Source: Microcystis aeruginosa FD4
Lineage (GTDB): Bacteria; Cyanobacteriota; Cyanobacteriia; Cyanobacteriales; Microcystaceae
DNA length: 64,000 nt
Reading direction: 5' to 3'
Assembly: GCF_009792235.1 (NCBI RefSeq)
Contig: NZ_CP046973.1
Coordinates: 930,001 to 994,000, forward strand
Made by a program: the position numbers and the translations under genes. Positions within the stretch are counted from its first letter, which is position 1. Each line of letters starts with the position of its first letter. Below, piece by piece: positions 53,904-63,471 of the stretch. The notes under the pieces are model-generated. The model was not told the origin of the DNA. It saw only the letters and a list, made by a program, of their open reading frames with translations, and did not search any database.

Positions 53904-55190
53904 ATGCTAGTCGTAGAAGCGAAGCTAAAAAACGGAACACCAGAGCAATATCACCAGCTTGATGAAGCTATCAGAACTTCTCAGTTTGTGCATAATTCTT
54001 GTGTTCGTTATTGGAGAGAAAATAAAGGAACAACCCGCAATGACCTCCAAAAGCTTTGTGCGGTACTAGCTAACAATAAAGAGACCCCTTGGGTTAATAA
54101 ATTAAACTCACAAGCTCGTCAATCGGCTGCTGATAGAGCCTGGCAATCAATTAATCGGTTTTACCAGAATTGTCGTGCCAAAATACCAGGGAAAAAAGGT
54201 TTTCCTCGGTTCAAAAAGCCTAGTCGTTCGGTTGAGTATAAACTAACGGGATATAAACTATCAGATGATCGACGTAAAATCAGATTTACTGACGGTTTTA
54301 AAGCAGGAGAATTTGATTTATGGTGTAGTCAAAAAACCTTAGTTTATTATTCAGAACAACAGATTAAACGGGTAAGAGTTGTTAGACGTGCTGACGGTTA
54401 TTATTGCCAGTTTTTGATTGACTTAGAACGGCAAGAATACCATAAACCAACGGGACAAATAACAGGAATTGACTTAGGGTTAAAGGAATTTTATACTGAC
54501 GCTCAAGGCAATACTGTAGAGAATCCACGTTATTTAAGAAAGTCAGAAAAACGACTTCAAAAAGCACAAAGGAGATTATCAAAACGGTTCCGTCAAGGAA
54601 AGAAACAGTCTAAAAACTATCACAAGCAACGGATAAAAGTAGCCAAGCTTCATCTTAAAGTGTCAAGACAACGTAAAGACAAAGCAATTAAAGAGGCTTT
54701 GGCGTTAGTCCAGTCTAATGATCTGGTAGTCTATGAAGCTTTAAAGGTAAGAAACTTAGTCAAAAACCGTCAGCTTGCCAAGTCGATTTCTGATGCTTCT
54801 TGGTATCAATTCACTGAATGGTTGAATTATTTTGCCAAGATTTATGGGATTGTTTGTGTTGCTGTACCACCGCATTTCACTTCTCAAGATTGTTCAGTTT
54901 GTGGGACGAGAGTTCAAAAATCATTAAGCACTAGAACTCATCAATGTCCCAATTGTCAAACAGTCTTAGATAGGGATCATAATGCAGCAATAAATATTCT
55001 TAAAAAAGGGTTGAAATATTTGGGAAATCATCTCAACGGTACTGTTGGGCAAACAGAAACCGACCCAAACGCCTTGGGAGAGTCCGGCCTCTGGGTTCTT
55101 AATGGAGACATTGAGAATCTAAGTTGTCTCGTTGAACAAGGAATTTCCGATAGTGATAGGTCAAGAATCCCCCGTCACAGCGTAGCTTGA
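53904..55190 (+). CDS. tnpB: RNA-guided endonuclease TnpB (IS1341 type), second copy
   Basis: A 428-residue TnpB, not closely similar to the one at 5136. RuvC residues: D190 in GIDLGLKEF, E278 in VVYEALKVRNLVKN, and D358 in LDRDHNAAINIL. Zinc ribbon cysteines are C330, C333, C348 and C351. No tnpA. Its C-terminal DSDRSRIPRHSVA is encoded in the right end, where CCCCGTCA / TGACGGTGGG forms a hairpin. Left border around 53880 is not certain. It stands 74 bp before the RTX gene. Confidence 0.9.
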   Translation: MLVVEAKLKNGTPEQYHQLDEAIRTSQFVHNSCVRYWRENKGTTRNDLQKLCAVLANNKETPWVNKLNSQARQSAADRAWQSINRFYQNCRAKIPGKKGFPRFKKPSRSVEYKLTGYKLSDDRRKIRFTDGFKAGEFDLWCSQKTLVYYSEQQIKRVRVVRRADGYYCQFLIDLERQEYHKPTGQITGIDLGLKEFYTDAQGNTVENPRYLRKSEKRLQKAQRRLSKRFRQGKKQSKNYHKQRIKVAKLHLKVSRQRKDKAIKEALALVQSNDLVVYEALKVRNLVKNRQLAKSISDASWYQFTEWLNYFAKIYGIVCVAVPPHFTSQDCSVCGTRVQKSLSTRTHQCPNCQTVLDRDHNAAINILKKGLKYLGNHLNGTVGQTETDPNALGESGLWVLNGDIENLSCLVEQGISDSDRSRIPRHSVA

Positions 55191-55263
55191 CGGTGGGAGT
55201 ATGTCAATTGTCTAACAATTGTTGCTATTTCACTAACTACCTTATTTTTTATAGTTAAAAATT

Positions 55264-58200
55264 ATGGCAAGCAAATCTTATTCGATGGTGCAAAATTCCC
55301 CAACTGGAACAACTGGAACGGGACTAGATCAAACGGTTGAAAGAATTGGCAGAGATCCGGGACTCGCTGGTGCTAATCTCGGCACAAATATTACGGATGG
55401 AATGACGGCAGCTAACGGATTAAATCAGTTAATCTTAGAAGCCAAACAAGCCACTGGAGTTGCTAGTAATGGCATTTTTACTGTCAGTGACGTAACCGCG
55501 ATTAATGCTTGGATTCGCGCTAACCGTTTAGCAGAATTTACTGCTCTCCACGGCGATGATGATGGTACAACAGAAACAGGGTTTCATCTAGTCCAAAATG
55601 ACGGAGCGACTCAACAGTATCGCAACCAAAATTTAGTTGATACGGTTTTTGATGGCATTTATCACATTGGTTTCCTCATTCAAAATGGTACTTTTCTCAA
55701 TGAAGATGGGAACGCAAATGCCACGGTTGCTCAGGTGGCGGATTGGCTAACCCAATTTTATACAGATCGGGCCACAACTAATACCGGACTTGATCGGATT
55801 ACGGAATTAATCATTGCTGATCAGGGTTTAGCGCAAAATATACCTTGGCAAGAAATTGCTGGCGGTGCTGATGCTGCCAATGGACTGAATGATTTATTAA
55901 AAACAGCGATCACTACCTACAATCTCGCCGCCGATGGTTCAATTTCCGAAAGCGATATTGCACAAATTAACAATTGGATTCGCTCTGATGCCACCCGTTA
56001 TAATACTTTTGTTGTTCTGCATGGCGATGATGACGGCACAACAGAAACTGGCTTCCATTTAGTTCAAAATGACGGCGCTCAGACCACATATTTTGCGAAA
56101 AACCTAGTTAATACCGTTGCCGACGGAATCTATCATATTGGTTTTCAGATCCAAAATGGGCGGTTTCTCAACGAAGATGGTGCAGCTAATGCCACAGTCA
56201 AAGACGTAGCAGATTGGGTAACATATTTTTACGTTGATCAGTCCACCACTGGCACAGGATTAGACAAAATTGTCGATACCATCAAAATTGATACTGGCTT
56301 AGCCAAGTGGACAAATGCGGGGGATATTAACGCCGGAGCCGCCGCCGCCGACGGACTTAACCATCTATTAGTAGATGGCATTACTGCTACAGGTATCGCT
56401 GCTGATGGCTGGATTACCAGCGATGATATTCGCACCCTCAATCAATGGGTTCGCACTAATCACTATGACGAATTTATCCTCCTCCACGGTGACGATGAGG
56501 GAAATGAGGAAACAGGCTACCACCTGGTACAAAATGACGGAGCGACAACCCAATACTTCGGTAAAAATTTAGTCAATACCGTAGCCGATGGACTCTATCA
56601 CATTGGCTTTAACATCCAAGACAATCGTCTTCTCAACGAAGATGGTGATGCCAATGCTCGTCTTAACGATGTTTCCAGTTGGCTCAACTATTTCTATCTT
56701 CAGAAAACCATTATTTACGGCAATGATTCTAGCGACACGATTACAGGTACGAATCTTGCCGAACACCTGATGGGTTACGGGGGAAACGATATTCTCAATG
56801 GTGGCGGCGGCAATGACCTAATCGATGGAGATTGGGGGTCTGACACTTTATCGGGTGGAGTTGGTAATGACTTACTCTATGGCGGCGCAGACAATGACCA
56901 ATTAGATGGAGGTGAAGACTCAGACACTTATTATGTCTCCGGTAATCTAGCTGGAGGCTGGTCGAGTTTCCAAGGCTACGACATCTACACCGATACCGGC
57001 ACCTCTGGGGTGGATAAAATTGTGGCTTTGGGTACAGGAGACGTGGACCTGGGGATTCGTTCCTTTAGTGCCAATAGTGGCATTGAAACCATCGACGGGA
57101 CAGGAGTAGCAGGAAAAGTCACCATCGTCGGTGATTGGAGTGACAATACCCTCGACTTCTCTAATACGGCTTTTGTCGGTGACAATATCCAAATCCATGG
57201 CTATTGGGGGAATGATAATATCACCGGTAATGCGGCCAATAATGTCATTATTGGTGGCGGTGGCGAGGACAAACTTAACGGCGGTAACGGTTCCGACAAT
57301 TACCTCTATACTGGCTATCAAAGTAATGAGTGGAATACCTTTGAAGGCTATGACACCATTACGGATACAGGAACCACTGGCACAGATACCATCGTCGCCA
57401 AAGGTACGGCTAATGTGGATATTGGTCTCAAGAGTTTTGGGGTCAATAGTGGCATTGAAACCATCGACGGGACAGGAGTAGCAGGAAAAGTCACCATCGT
57501 CGGTGATTGGAGTGACAATACCCTCGACTTCTCTAATACGGCTTTTGTCGGTGACAATATCCAAATCCATGGCTATTGGGGGAATGATAATATCACTGGT
57601 AATGCGGCCAATAATGTCATTATTGGTGGCGGTGGCGAGGACATTCTTAACGGCGGTAACGGTTCCGACCAATACGTTTATACCGGCTATCAAAGTAATG
57701 AGTGGAATACCTTTGAAGGCTATGACACCATTACGGATACAGGAACCACTGGCACAGATACCATCGTCGCCAAAGGTACGGCTAATGTGGATATTGGTCT
57801 CAAGAGTTTTGGGGTCAATAGCGGCATTGAAACCATCGACGGGACAGGAGTAGCAGGAAAAGTCACCATCGTCGGTGATTGGAGTGACAATACCCTCGAC
57901 TTCTCTAATACGGCTTTTGTCGGTGACAATATCGAAATAAACGGCTATTGGGGAAATGATAATATCACCGGTAATGCGGCCAATAATGTCATTATTGGTG
58001 GCGGTGGCGAGGACAAACTTAACGGCGGTAACGGTTCCGACAATTACCTCTATACTGGCTATCAAAGTAATGAGTGGAATACCTTTGAAGGCTATGACAC
58101 CATTACGGATACAGGAACCACTGGCACAGATACCATCGTCGCCAAAGGTACGGCTAATGTGGATATTGGTCTCAAGAGTTTTGGGGTCAATAGTGGCATT

Positions 58201-61200
58201 GAAACCATCGACGGGACAGGAGTAACAGGAAAAGTCACCATCGTCGGTGATTGGAGTGACAATACCCTCGACTTCTCTAATACGGCTTTTGTCGGTGACA
58301 ATATCGAAATAAACGGCTATTGGGGAAATGATAATATCACCGGTAATGCGGCCAATAATGTCATTATTGGTGGCGGTGGTGAGGACATTCTTAACGGCGG
58401 TAACGGTTCCGACCAATACGTTTATACCGGCTATCAAAGTAATGAGTGGAATACCTTTGAAGGCTATGACACCATTACGGATACAGGAACCACTGGCACA
58501 GATACCATCGTCGCCAAAGGTACGGCTAATGTGGATATTGGTCTCAAGAGTTTTGGGGTCAATAGTGGCATTGAAACCATCGACGGGACAGGAGTAACAG
58601 GAAAAGTCACCATCGTCGGTGATTGGAGTGACAATACCCTCGACTTCTCTAATACGGCTTTTGTCGGTGACAATATCCAAATCCATGGCTATTGGGGAAA
58701 TGATAATATCACCGGTAATGCGGCCAATAATGTCATTATTGGTGGCGGTGGTGAGGACATTCTTAACGGCGGTAACGGTTCCGACCAATACGTTTATACC
58801 GGCTATCAAAGTAATGAGTGGAATACCTTTGAAGGCTATGACACCATTACGGATACAGGAACCACTGGCACAGATACCATCGTCGCCAAAGGTACGGCTA
58901 ATGTGGATATTGGTCTCAAGAGTTTTGGGGTCAATAGCGGCATTGAAACCATCGACGGGACAGGAGTAGCAGGAAAAGTCACCATCGTCGGTGATTGGAG
59001 TGACAATACCCTCGACTTCTCTAATACGGCTTTTGTCGGTGACAATATCGAAATAAACGGCTATTGGGGAAATGATAATATCACCGGTAATGCGGCCAAT
59101 AATGTCATTATTGGTGGCGGTGGCGAGGACAAACTTAACGGCGGTAACGGTTCCGACAATTACCTCTATACTGGCTATCAAAGTAATGAGTGGAATACCT
59201 TTGAAGGCTATGACACCATTACGGATACAGGAACCACTGGCACAGATACCATCGTCGCCAAAGGTACGGCTAATGTGGATATTGGTCTCAAGAGTTTTGG
59301 GGTCAATAGTGGCATTGAAACCATCGACGGGACAGGAGTAACAGGAAAAGTCACCATCGTCGGTGATTGGAGTGACAATACCCTCGACTTCTCTAATACG
59401 GCTTTTGTCGGTGACAATATCCAAATCCATGGCTATTGGGGGAATGATAATATCACCGGTAATGCGGCCAATAATGTCATTATTGGTGGCGGTGGTGAGG
59501 ACAAACTTAACGGCGGTAACGGTTCCGACCAATACGTTTATACCGGCTATCAAAGTAATGAGTGGAATACCTTTGAAGGCTATGACACCATTACGGATAC
59601 AGGAACCACTGGCACAGATACCATCGTCGCCAAAGGTACGGCTAATGTGGATATTGGTCTCAAGAGTTTTGGGGTCAATAGTGGCATTGAAACCATCGAC
59701 GGGACAGGAGTAACAGGAAAAGTCACCATCGTCGGTGATTGGAGTGACAATACCCTCGACTTCTCTAATACGGCTTTTGTCGGTGACAATATCCAAATCC
59801 ATGGCTATTGGGGGAATGATAATATCACCGGTAATGCGGCCAATAATGTCATTATTGGTGGCGGTGGTGAGGACAAACTTAACGGCGGTAACGGTTCCGA
59901 CCAATACGTTTATACCGGCTATCAAAGTAATGAGTGGAATACCTTTGAAGGCTATGACACCATTACGGATACAGGAACCACTGGCACAGATACCATCGTC
60001 GCCAAAGGTACGGCTAATGTGGATATTGGTCTCAAGAGTTTTGGGGTCAATAGTGGCATTGAAACCATCGACGGGACAGGAGTAACAGGAAAAGTCACCA
60101 TCGTCGGTGATTGGAGTGACAATACCCTCGACTTCTCTAATACGGCTTTTGTCGGTGACAATATCGAAATAAACGGCTATTGGGGAAATGATAATATCAC
60201 TGGTAATGCGGCCAATAATGTCATTATTGGTGGCGGTGGCGAGGACAAACTTAACGGCGGTAACGGTTCCGACCAATACGTTTATACCGGCTATCAAAGT
60301 AATGAGTGGAATACCTTTGAAGGCTATGACACCATTACGGATACAGGAACCACTGGCACAGATACCATCGTCGCCAAAGGTACGGCTAATGTGGATATTG
60401 GTCTCAAGAGTTTTGGGGTCAATAGTGGCATTGAAACCATCGACGGGACAGGAGTAACAGGAAAAGTCACCATCGTCGGTGATTGGAGTGACAATACCCT
60501 CGACTTCTCTAATACGGCTTTTGTCGGTGACAATATCGAAATAAACGGCTATTGGGGAAATGATAATATCACTGGTAATGCGGCCAATAATGTCATTATT
60601 GGTGGCGGTGGTGAGGACAAACTTAACGGCGGTAACGGTTCCGACCAATACGTTTATACCGGCTATCAAAGTAATGAGTGGAATACCTTTGAAGGCTATG
60701 ACACCATTACGGATACAGGAACCACTGGCACAGATACCATCGTCGCCAAAGGTACGGCTAATGTGGATATTGGTCTCAAGAGTTTTGGGGTCAATAGTGG
60801 CATTGAAACCATCGACGGGACAGGAGTAGCAGGAAAAGTCACCATCGTCGGTGATTGGAGTGACAATACCCTCGACTTCTCTAATACGGCTTTTGTCGGT
60901 GACAATATCCAAATCCATGGCTATTGGGGGAATGATAATATCACTGGTAATGCGGCCAATAATGTCATTATTGGTGGCGGTGGCGAGGACATTCTTAACG
61001 GCGGCGGTGGTGAGGACACTCTTATCGGAGGATTAGGGTCAGATCAACTAACGGGAGGTGAAGGTCGGGACTGTTTTATCTTCAACACCGTTGATGAAAT
61101 CGGTCAAGGCGCAAACCAAGACAATATCCTCGATTTCAATACTGATCTTGATACTATTGACATCTCTGGTATTGATGCCAACTCCCTCAACGATGGTAAT

Positions 61201-61365
61201 CAGAGTTTCACGTTTATTGGTGCCTCGGATTTTTCAGGTCAAGCGGGACAACTGCGCTTTGACGGCGGTCTCCTTTGCGGGGATACCAACGGCGATGCAG
61301 TCAGCGACTTTCAATTGGCGATCGCTGGAGTGTATAGTTTACCTGTTACCAATATAGTGCTGTGA
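55264..61365 (+). CDS. giant RTX calcium-binding protein
   Basis: A 2033-residue protein with three parts. (1) Three ~155-residue repeats (about 15-165, 166-325, 326-480), each with LHGDDDGTTETGFHLVQNDGA-like and DGIYHIGFLIQNG-like motifs. (2) RTX nonapeptides (GYGGNDILNGGGGNDLIDGD, about 500-560) and eleven near-identical 124-residue units (606 to ~1905). (3) A C-terminal ~130-residue serralysin-like end (GSDQLTGGEGRDCFIFNT, DNILDFNTDLDTIDISG) that carries the type I secretion signal. It would be exported by a type I system, bind calcium and act at the cell surface. The long antisense frame (56947-60918) is a by-product of the repeats. Confidence 0.88.
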   Translation: MASKSYSMVQNSPTGTTGTGLDQTVERIGRDPGLAGANLGTNITDGMTAANGLNQLILEAKQATGVASNGIFTVSDVTAINAWIRANRLAEFTALHGDDDGTTETGFHLVQNDGATQQYRNQNLVDTVFDGIYHIGFLIQNGTFLNEDGNANATVAQVADWLTQFYTDRATTNTGLDRITELIIADQGLAQNIPWQEIAGGADAANGLNDLLKTAITTYNLAADGSISESDIAQINNWIRSDATRYNTFVVLHGDDDGTTETGFHLVQNDGAQTTYFAKNLVNTVADGIYHIGFQIQNGRFLNEDGAANATVKDVADWVTYFYVDQSTTGTGLDKIVDTIKIDTGLAKWTNAGDINAGAAAADGLNHLLVDGITATGIAADGWITSDDIRTLNQWVRTNHYDEFILLHGDDEGNEETGYHLVQNDGATTQYFGKNLVNTVADGLYHIGFNIQDNRLLNEDGDANARLNDVSSWLNYFYLQKTIIYGNDSSDTITGTNLAEHLMGYGGNDILNGGGGNDLIDGDWGSDTLSGGVGNDLLYGGADNDQLDGGEDSDTYYVSGNLAGGWSSFQGYDIYTDTGTSGVDKIVALGTGDVDLGIRSFSANSGIETIDGTGVAGKVTIVGDWSDNTLDFSNTAFVGDNIQIHGYWGNDNITGNAANNVIIGGGGEDKLNGGNGSDNYLYTGYQSNEWNTFEGYDTITDTGTTGTDTIVAKGTANVDIGLKSFGVNSGIETIDGTGVAGKVTIVGDWSDNTLDFSNTAFVGDNIQIHGYWGNDNITGNAANNVIIGGGGEDILNGGNGSDQYVYTGYQSNEWNTFEGYDTITDTGTTGTDTIVAKGTANVDIGLKSFGVNSGIETIDGTGVAGKVTIVGDWSDNTLDFSNTAFVGDNIEINGYWGNDNITGNAANNVIIGGGGEDKLNGGNGSDNYLYTGYQSNEWNTFEGYDTITDTGTTGTDTIVAKGTANVDIGLKSFGVNSGIETIDGTGVTGKVTIVGDWSDNTLDFSNTAFVGDNIEINGYWGNDNITGNAANNVIIGGGGEDILNGGNGSDQYVYTGYQSNEWNTFEGYDTITDTGTTGTDTIVAKGTANVDIGLKSFGVNSGIETIDGTGVTGKVTIVGDWSDNTLDFSNTAFVGDNIQIHGYWGNDNITGNAANNVIIGGGGEDILNGGNGSDQYVYTGYQSNEWNTFEGYDTITDTGTTGTDTIVAKGTANVDIGLKSFGVNSGIETIDGTGVAGKVTIVGDWSDNTLDFSNTAFVGDNIEINGYWGNDNITGNAANNVIIGGGGEDKLNGGNGSDNYLYTGYQSNEWNTFEGYDTITDTGTTGTDTIVAKGTANVDIGLKSFGVNSGIETIDGTGVTGKVTIVGDWSDNTLDFSNTAFVGDNIQIHGYWGNDNITGNAANNVIIGGGGEDKLNGGNGSDQYVYTGYQSNEWNTFEGYDTITDTGTTGTDTIVAKGTANVDIGLKSFGVNSGIETIDGTGVTGKVTIVGDWSDNTLDFSNTAFVGDNIQIHGYWGNDNITGNAANNVIIGGGGEDKLNGGNGSDQYVYTGYQSNEWNTFEGYDTITDTGTTGTDTIVAKGTANVDIGLKSFGVNSGIETIDGTGVTGKVTIVGDWSDNTLDFSNTAFVGDNIEINGYWGNDNITGNAANNVIIGGGGEDKLNGGNGSDQYVYTGYQSNEWNTFEGYDTITDTGTTGTDTIVAKGTANVDIGLKSFGVNSGIETIDGTGVTGKVTIVGDWSDNTLDFSNTAFVGDNIEINGYWGNDNITGNAANNVIIGGGGEDKLNGGNGSDQYVYTGYQSNEWNTFEGYDTITDTGTTGTDTIVAKGTANVDIGLKSFGVNSGIETIDGTGVAGKVTIVGDWSDNTLDFSNTAFVGDNIQIHGYWGNDNITGNAANNVIIGGGGEDILNGGGGEDTLIGGLGSDQLTGGEGRDCFIFNTVDEIGQGANQDNILDFNTDLDTIDISGIDANSLNDGNQSFTFIGASDFSGQAGQLRFDGGLLCGDTNGDAVSDFQLAIAGVYSLPVTNIVL
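57079..60990 (+). repeat. eleven 372-bp tandem repeats inside the RTX gene
   Basis: The period is 372 bp (124 codons), phase-marked by GGCATTGAAACCATCGACGG at 57079 and every 372 bases to 60799. Units differ at three marker sites (GTV-A/T-GK; IQIHG/IEING; DKL/DIL with NYLY/QYVY). The marker combinations are shuffled, not ordered by descent. The eleventh unit is partial. Confidence 0.97.
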
Positions 61366-61412
61366 CATCCTCTGGTTTAAGGCAATAAGCTCTTACTCTA
61401 TTTAACTGAGTG

Positions 61413-61454
61413 TCAGCAGAAGTCCCATCGCTAAAAGCGAGGGACTTCTGCTGA
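61413..61454. repeat. large hairpin after the RTX gene
   Basis: TCAGCAGAAGTCCC / GGGACTTCTGCTGA (14 bp) with an inner TCGCT/AGCGA stem, 48 bp after the RTX stop. No T-run follows. It may be a terminator or a small palindromic repeat element. Confidence 0.7.
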
Positions 61455-61654
61455 TACCAAATTAAATTGTATTCAGAGCAGATAAAGCATCAAGGATGAA
61501 GGGAAATCCCGTGAGAGAAGCAACCCTCTGGGGTGTTACTTCTTAAACAATTTATCTACTTTGACTTCTAATTCCTCTAAAGTGTTAAAGCACCAATTAC
61601 TCATTACTCAATTGGGAAACTGGGTATAGCGGTATCGATTAATGTCATTAACTT

Positions 61655-61823
61655 CATGGTTTCGTCTAAGGTTACTACTATCATAAGGATAGTGTAATAT
61701 GTCCTCGTCTGACAAGGTGCGTCCCCTGCGGTCTTTTAACCATAAAGACATCTTCCCCCCAAACAGGTTCGACATCGCAGAAATCCCCATCCTATGAGAA
61801 TGGCGGTACATCCCACTCAAGAC
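61655..61823. repeat. TA-upstream block, copy 2
   Basis: The partner of 52748-52915, including the palindrome ACTATC-ATAAG-GATAGT (61677-61693). On the minus strand an ATG at 61657 opens a frame of only 16 codons, so the antitoxin body is missing here. Confidence 0.8.
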
Positions 61824-61933
61824 ACCGTTACGGGGATCTATTCGAGATCGAACTCACGATGTTGCATAACCACGAGAAACTTGATATATTGGCAGTTGAT
61901 AAATATTATTGAAAATTTACTGGAGGCATAAAT

Positions 61934-62231
61934 ATGTTATCAACTGATGTCAAACAAAAATCAATGATTAAGAGAATTGAGCAAGTTGTTTCTATTTTAA
62001 TGGAAGACCGCCCTTTCTTTAAAGAGGAGCTTAATTATTCAGAAATAGTGAAACATTTGGTTGAATTATTTGAAAAAAAATTTACCTTTTGAGGAATTTA
62101 ACACTATGTCAGCGGCAGAATTGAACGAGCATTGTAGCTTTATTATGTCCACAGAAATCTTGTCAAAAATTGGCGGCGATTTTACTCCTGAACAAATGGC
62201 TATTTTCGATGAAGCAATTAATCGTAAATAG
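61934..62231 (+). pseudogene. antitoxin-like gene split by a one-base frameshift in an A-run
   Basis: The ATG at 61934 has a strong RBS (GGAGG, 8 bases). It reads 52 residues (LSTDVKQKSMIKRIEQVVSI ... HLVELFEKKFTF) to a stop at 62092. If the eight A's at 62073-62080 were seven, the frame would continue FEKNLPFEEFNTMSAAELNE and DFTPEQMAIFDEAINRK to the stop at 62231, one ~98-residue protein. A separate in-frame ATG at 62106 could start the second half. Next to a PIN toxin, it is a likely antitoxin; an A-run shift may also be a slippage switch. Confidence 0.6.
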
Positions 62232-62237
62232 GTAATT

Positions 62238-62641
62238 ATGATTTATTTGCTAGATACTAATATCGTTTCTTTGATTATTAAGCGTAATCTTGAAGTTTAT
62301 CAAAAAATTGAAGATGTCAAAGCTCAAAGAAAAAGTATCTTTATCAGTTGCATTACTTATTTTGAAATTAAGAGGTAATTTTTGGCAGTTGCTGCACCTA
62401 AACAAAGAGAAAGATTTAACAAACTTTGTCAGGATTATCAAATTATTTTATTAGATGATTTAGCTATTTTAGAAAAGCATCCGAAATTCATGCTGATCTT
62501 AGATTAAGAGGATTACCCATACAAACAGAAGATATTTTAATTGCTGCTACTGCTATATTTAAAAGTTTAATTGTTGTTTCTAATGACAGTGATTTATTAA
62601 GGGTTGAAGGATTAAGTTTAGAGAATTGGGTAGAGTTATAA
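62238..62641 (+). pseudogene. PIN-domain toxin (VapC-type), broken
   Basis: Starts IYLLDTNIVSLIIKRNLEVY with the first catalytic Asp, then FISCITYFEIKR, an in-frame TAA at 62377, FLAVAAPKQRERFNKLCQDYQ, and after a frameshift near 62478 SEIHADLRLRGLPIQTEDI, LIAATAIFKSLIVVSNDSDL, ENWVEL. All four acids of the PIN site are visible. Six bp follow the antitoxin stop. Two lesions make it inactive. Confidence 0.78.
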
Positions 62642-62873
62642 ATGAACCCAATCTTTAATTCATCCGCCATATTTTAATAGCTTGAGTCAGTAAAAATGTG
62701 CGTTAACGTAGTGTAACGCACCCTGCAAGGTTGGCGTACTGCTACGCAGTGCCTTTGGCATCGCACTGTCAGGGGGGCGGTGATTTTTCCCGTGTTACTA
62801 TCAAAATTAGGAGAAAGTGGCCTAATATATATATGAGGGTACTTATTTCCTATTAAAAACCGTCAACAACGAA

Positions 62874-63359
62874 ATGAAAACTTTAAATCAGAATCCCTGG
62901 CAAGTAGAGGGAGGAGAAACCCTGCCCCTACTTTACGAAATTGATCAACATCTTTGGTTAGAGGAAACGATAAAACTCCTCAAGGAAAATCGCATAGATG
63001 AATTAGATGTAATCCATTTAATTGAGGAATTAGAAAGCTTGAGTAAAAGAGATAAAAACCGAGTCAGTAGCTTACTTGAACAAGTGATCAGGCATTTATT
63101 ACTTTTACACTATTGGACAACAGAAGTAGAAATAAATGGGAATCATTGGCGAGCGGAAATTATCAGTTTTCGCACGCAATTAAGAAAATATTTAACGACA
63201 AATTTACAGAATTATTTAGCTGAGGAATTAGCGATAATCTATGAGGATGCTTTAGCCTATGTTCAAGAAAAAACTGGTTTTTCTGGCGATTTTCCTCCAG
63301 AATGTCCTTACAGTTTAGAGCAATTATTAGATAAAAATTGGTTCAACTGTGAAGATTAG
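62874..63359 (+). CDS. DUF29 family protein
   Basis: A 161-residue cyanobacterial DUF29 protein: YEIDQHLWLEETIKLLKENRI, LDVIHLIEELESLSKRDKNRV, LLEQVIRHLLLLHYWTTE, WRAEIISFRTQLRKYL, and PPECPYSLEQLLDKNW, all hallmarks of the family. The role is unknown; the genes are scattered in many copies in Microcystis-like genomes, often close to toxin-antitoxin genes. Full length. Confidence 0.85.
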   Translation: MKTLNQNPWQVEGGETLPLLYEIDQHLWLEETIKLLKENRIDELDVIHLIEELESLSKRDKNRVSSLLEQVIRHLLLLHYWTTEVEINGNHWRAEIISFRTQLRKYLTTNLQNYLAEELAIIYEDALAYVQEKTGFSGDFPPECPYSLEQLLDKNWFNCED

Positions 63360-63471
63360 ACATTAAAGATGATAAAATTATTCAAAAGCTCAACAATAGC
63401 CGACAATAAAATGATGCAATGGCAAGAAATAATCGTTAGTGATACTCTGGTATGTTGCGGTAAATTCTGTA

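Noticed and set aside
57131..60829. Series of 69-116 residue frames in other phases of the RTX repeat
   Set aside because: Period-372 shadows of the sense repeat; identical copies are expected in every frame without stops.
56947..60918. 1323-residue open frame antisense to the RTX gene
   Set aside because: It repeats with the same 372-bp period as the sense gene, has no RBS or homology, and arises because a repeat without stops in one unit has none in any.
61608..61820. 70-residue minus-strand frame before the second TA locus
   Set aside because: It runs across the repeated TA-upstream block and shows no conserved pattern.
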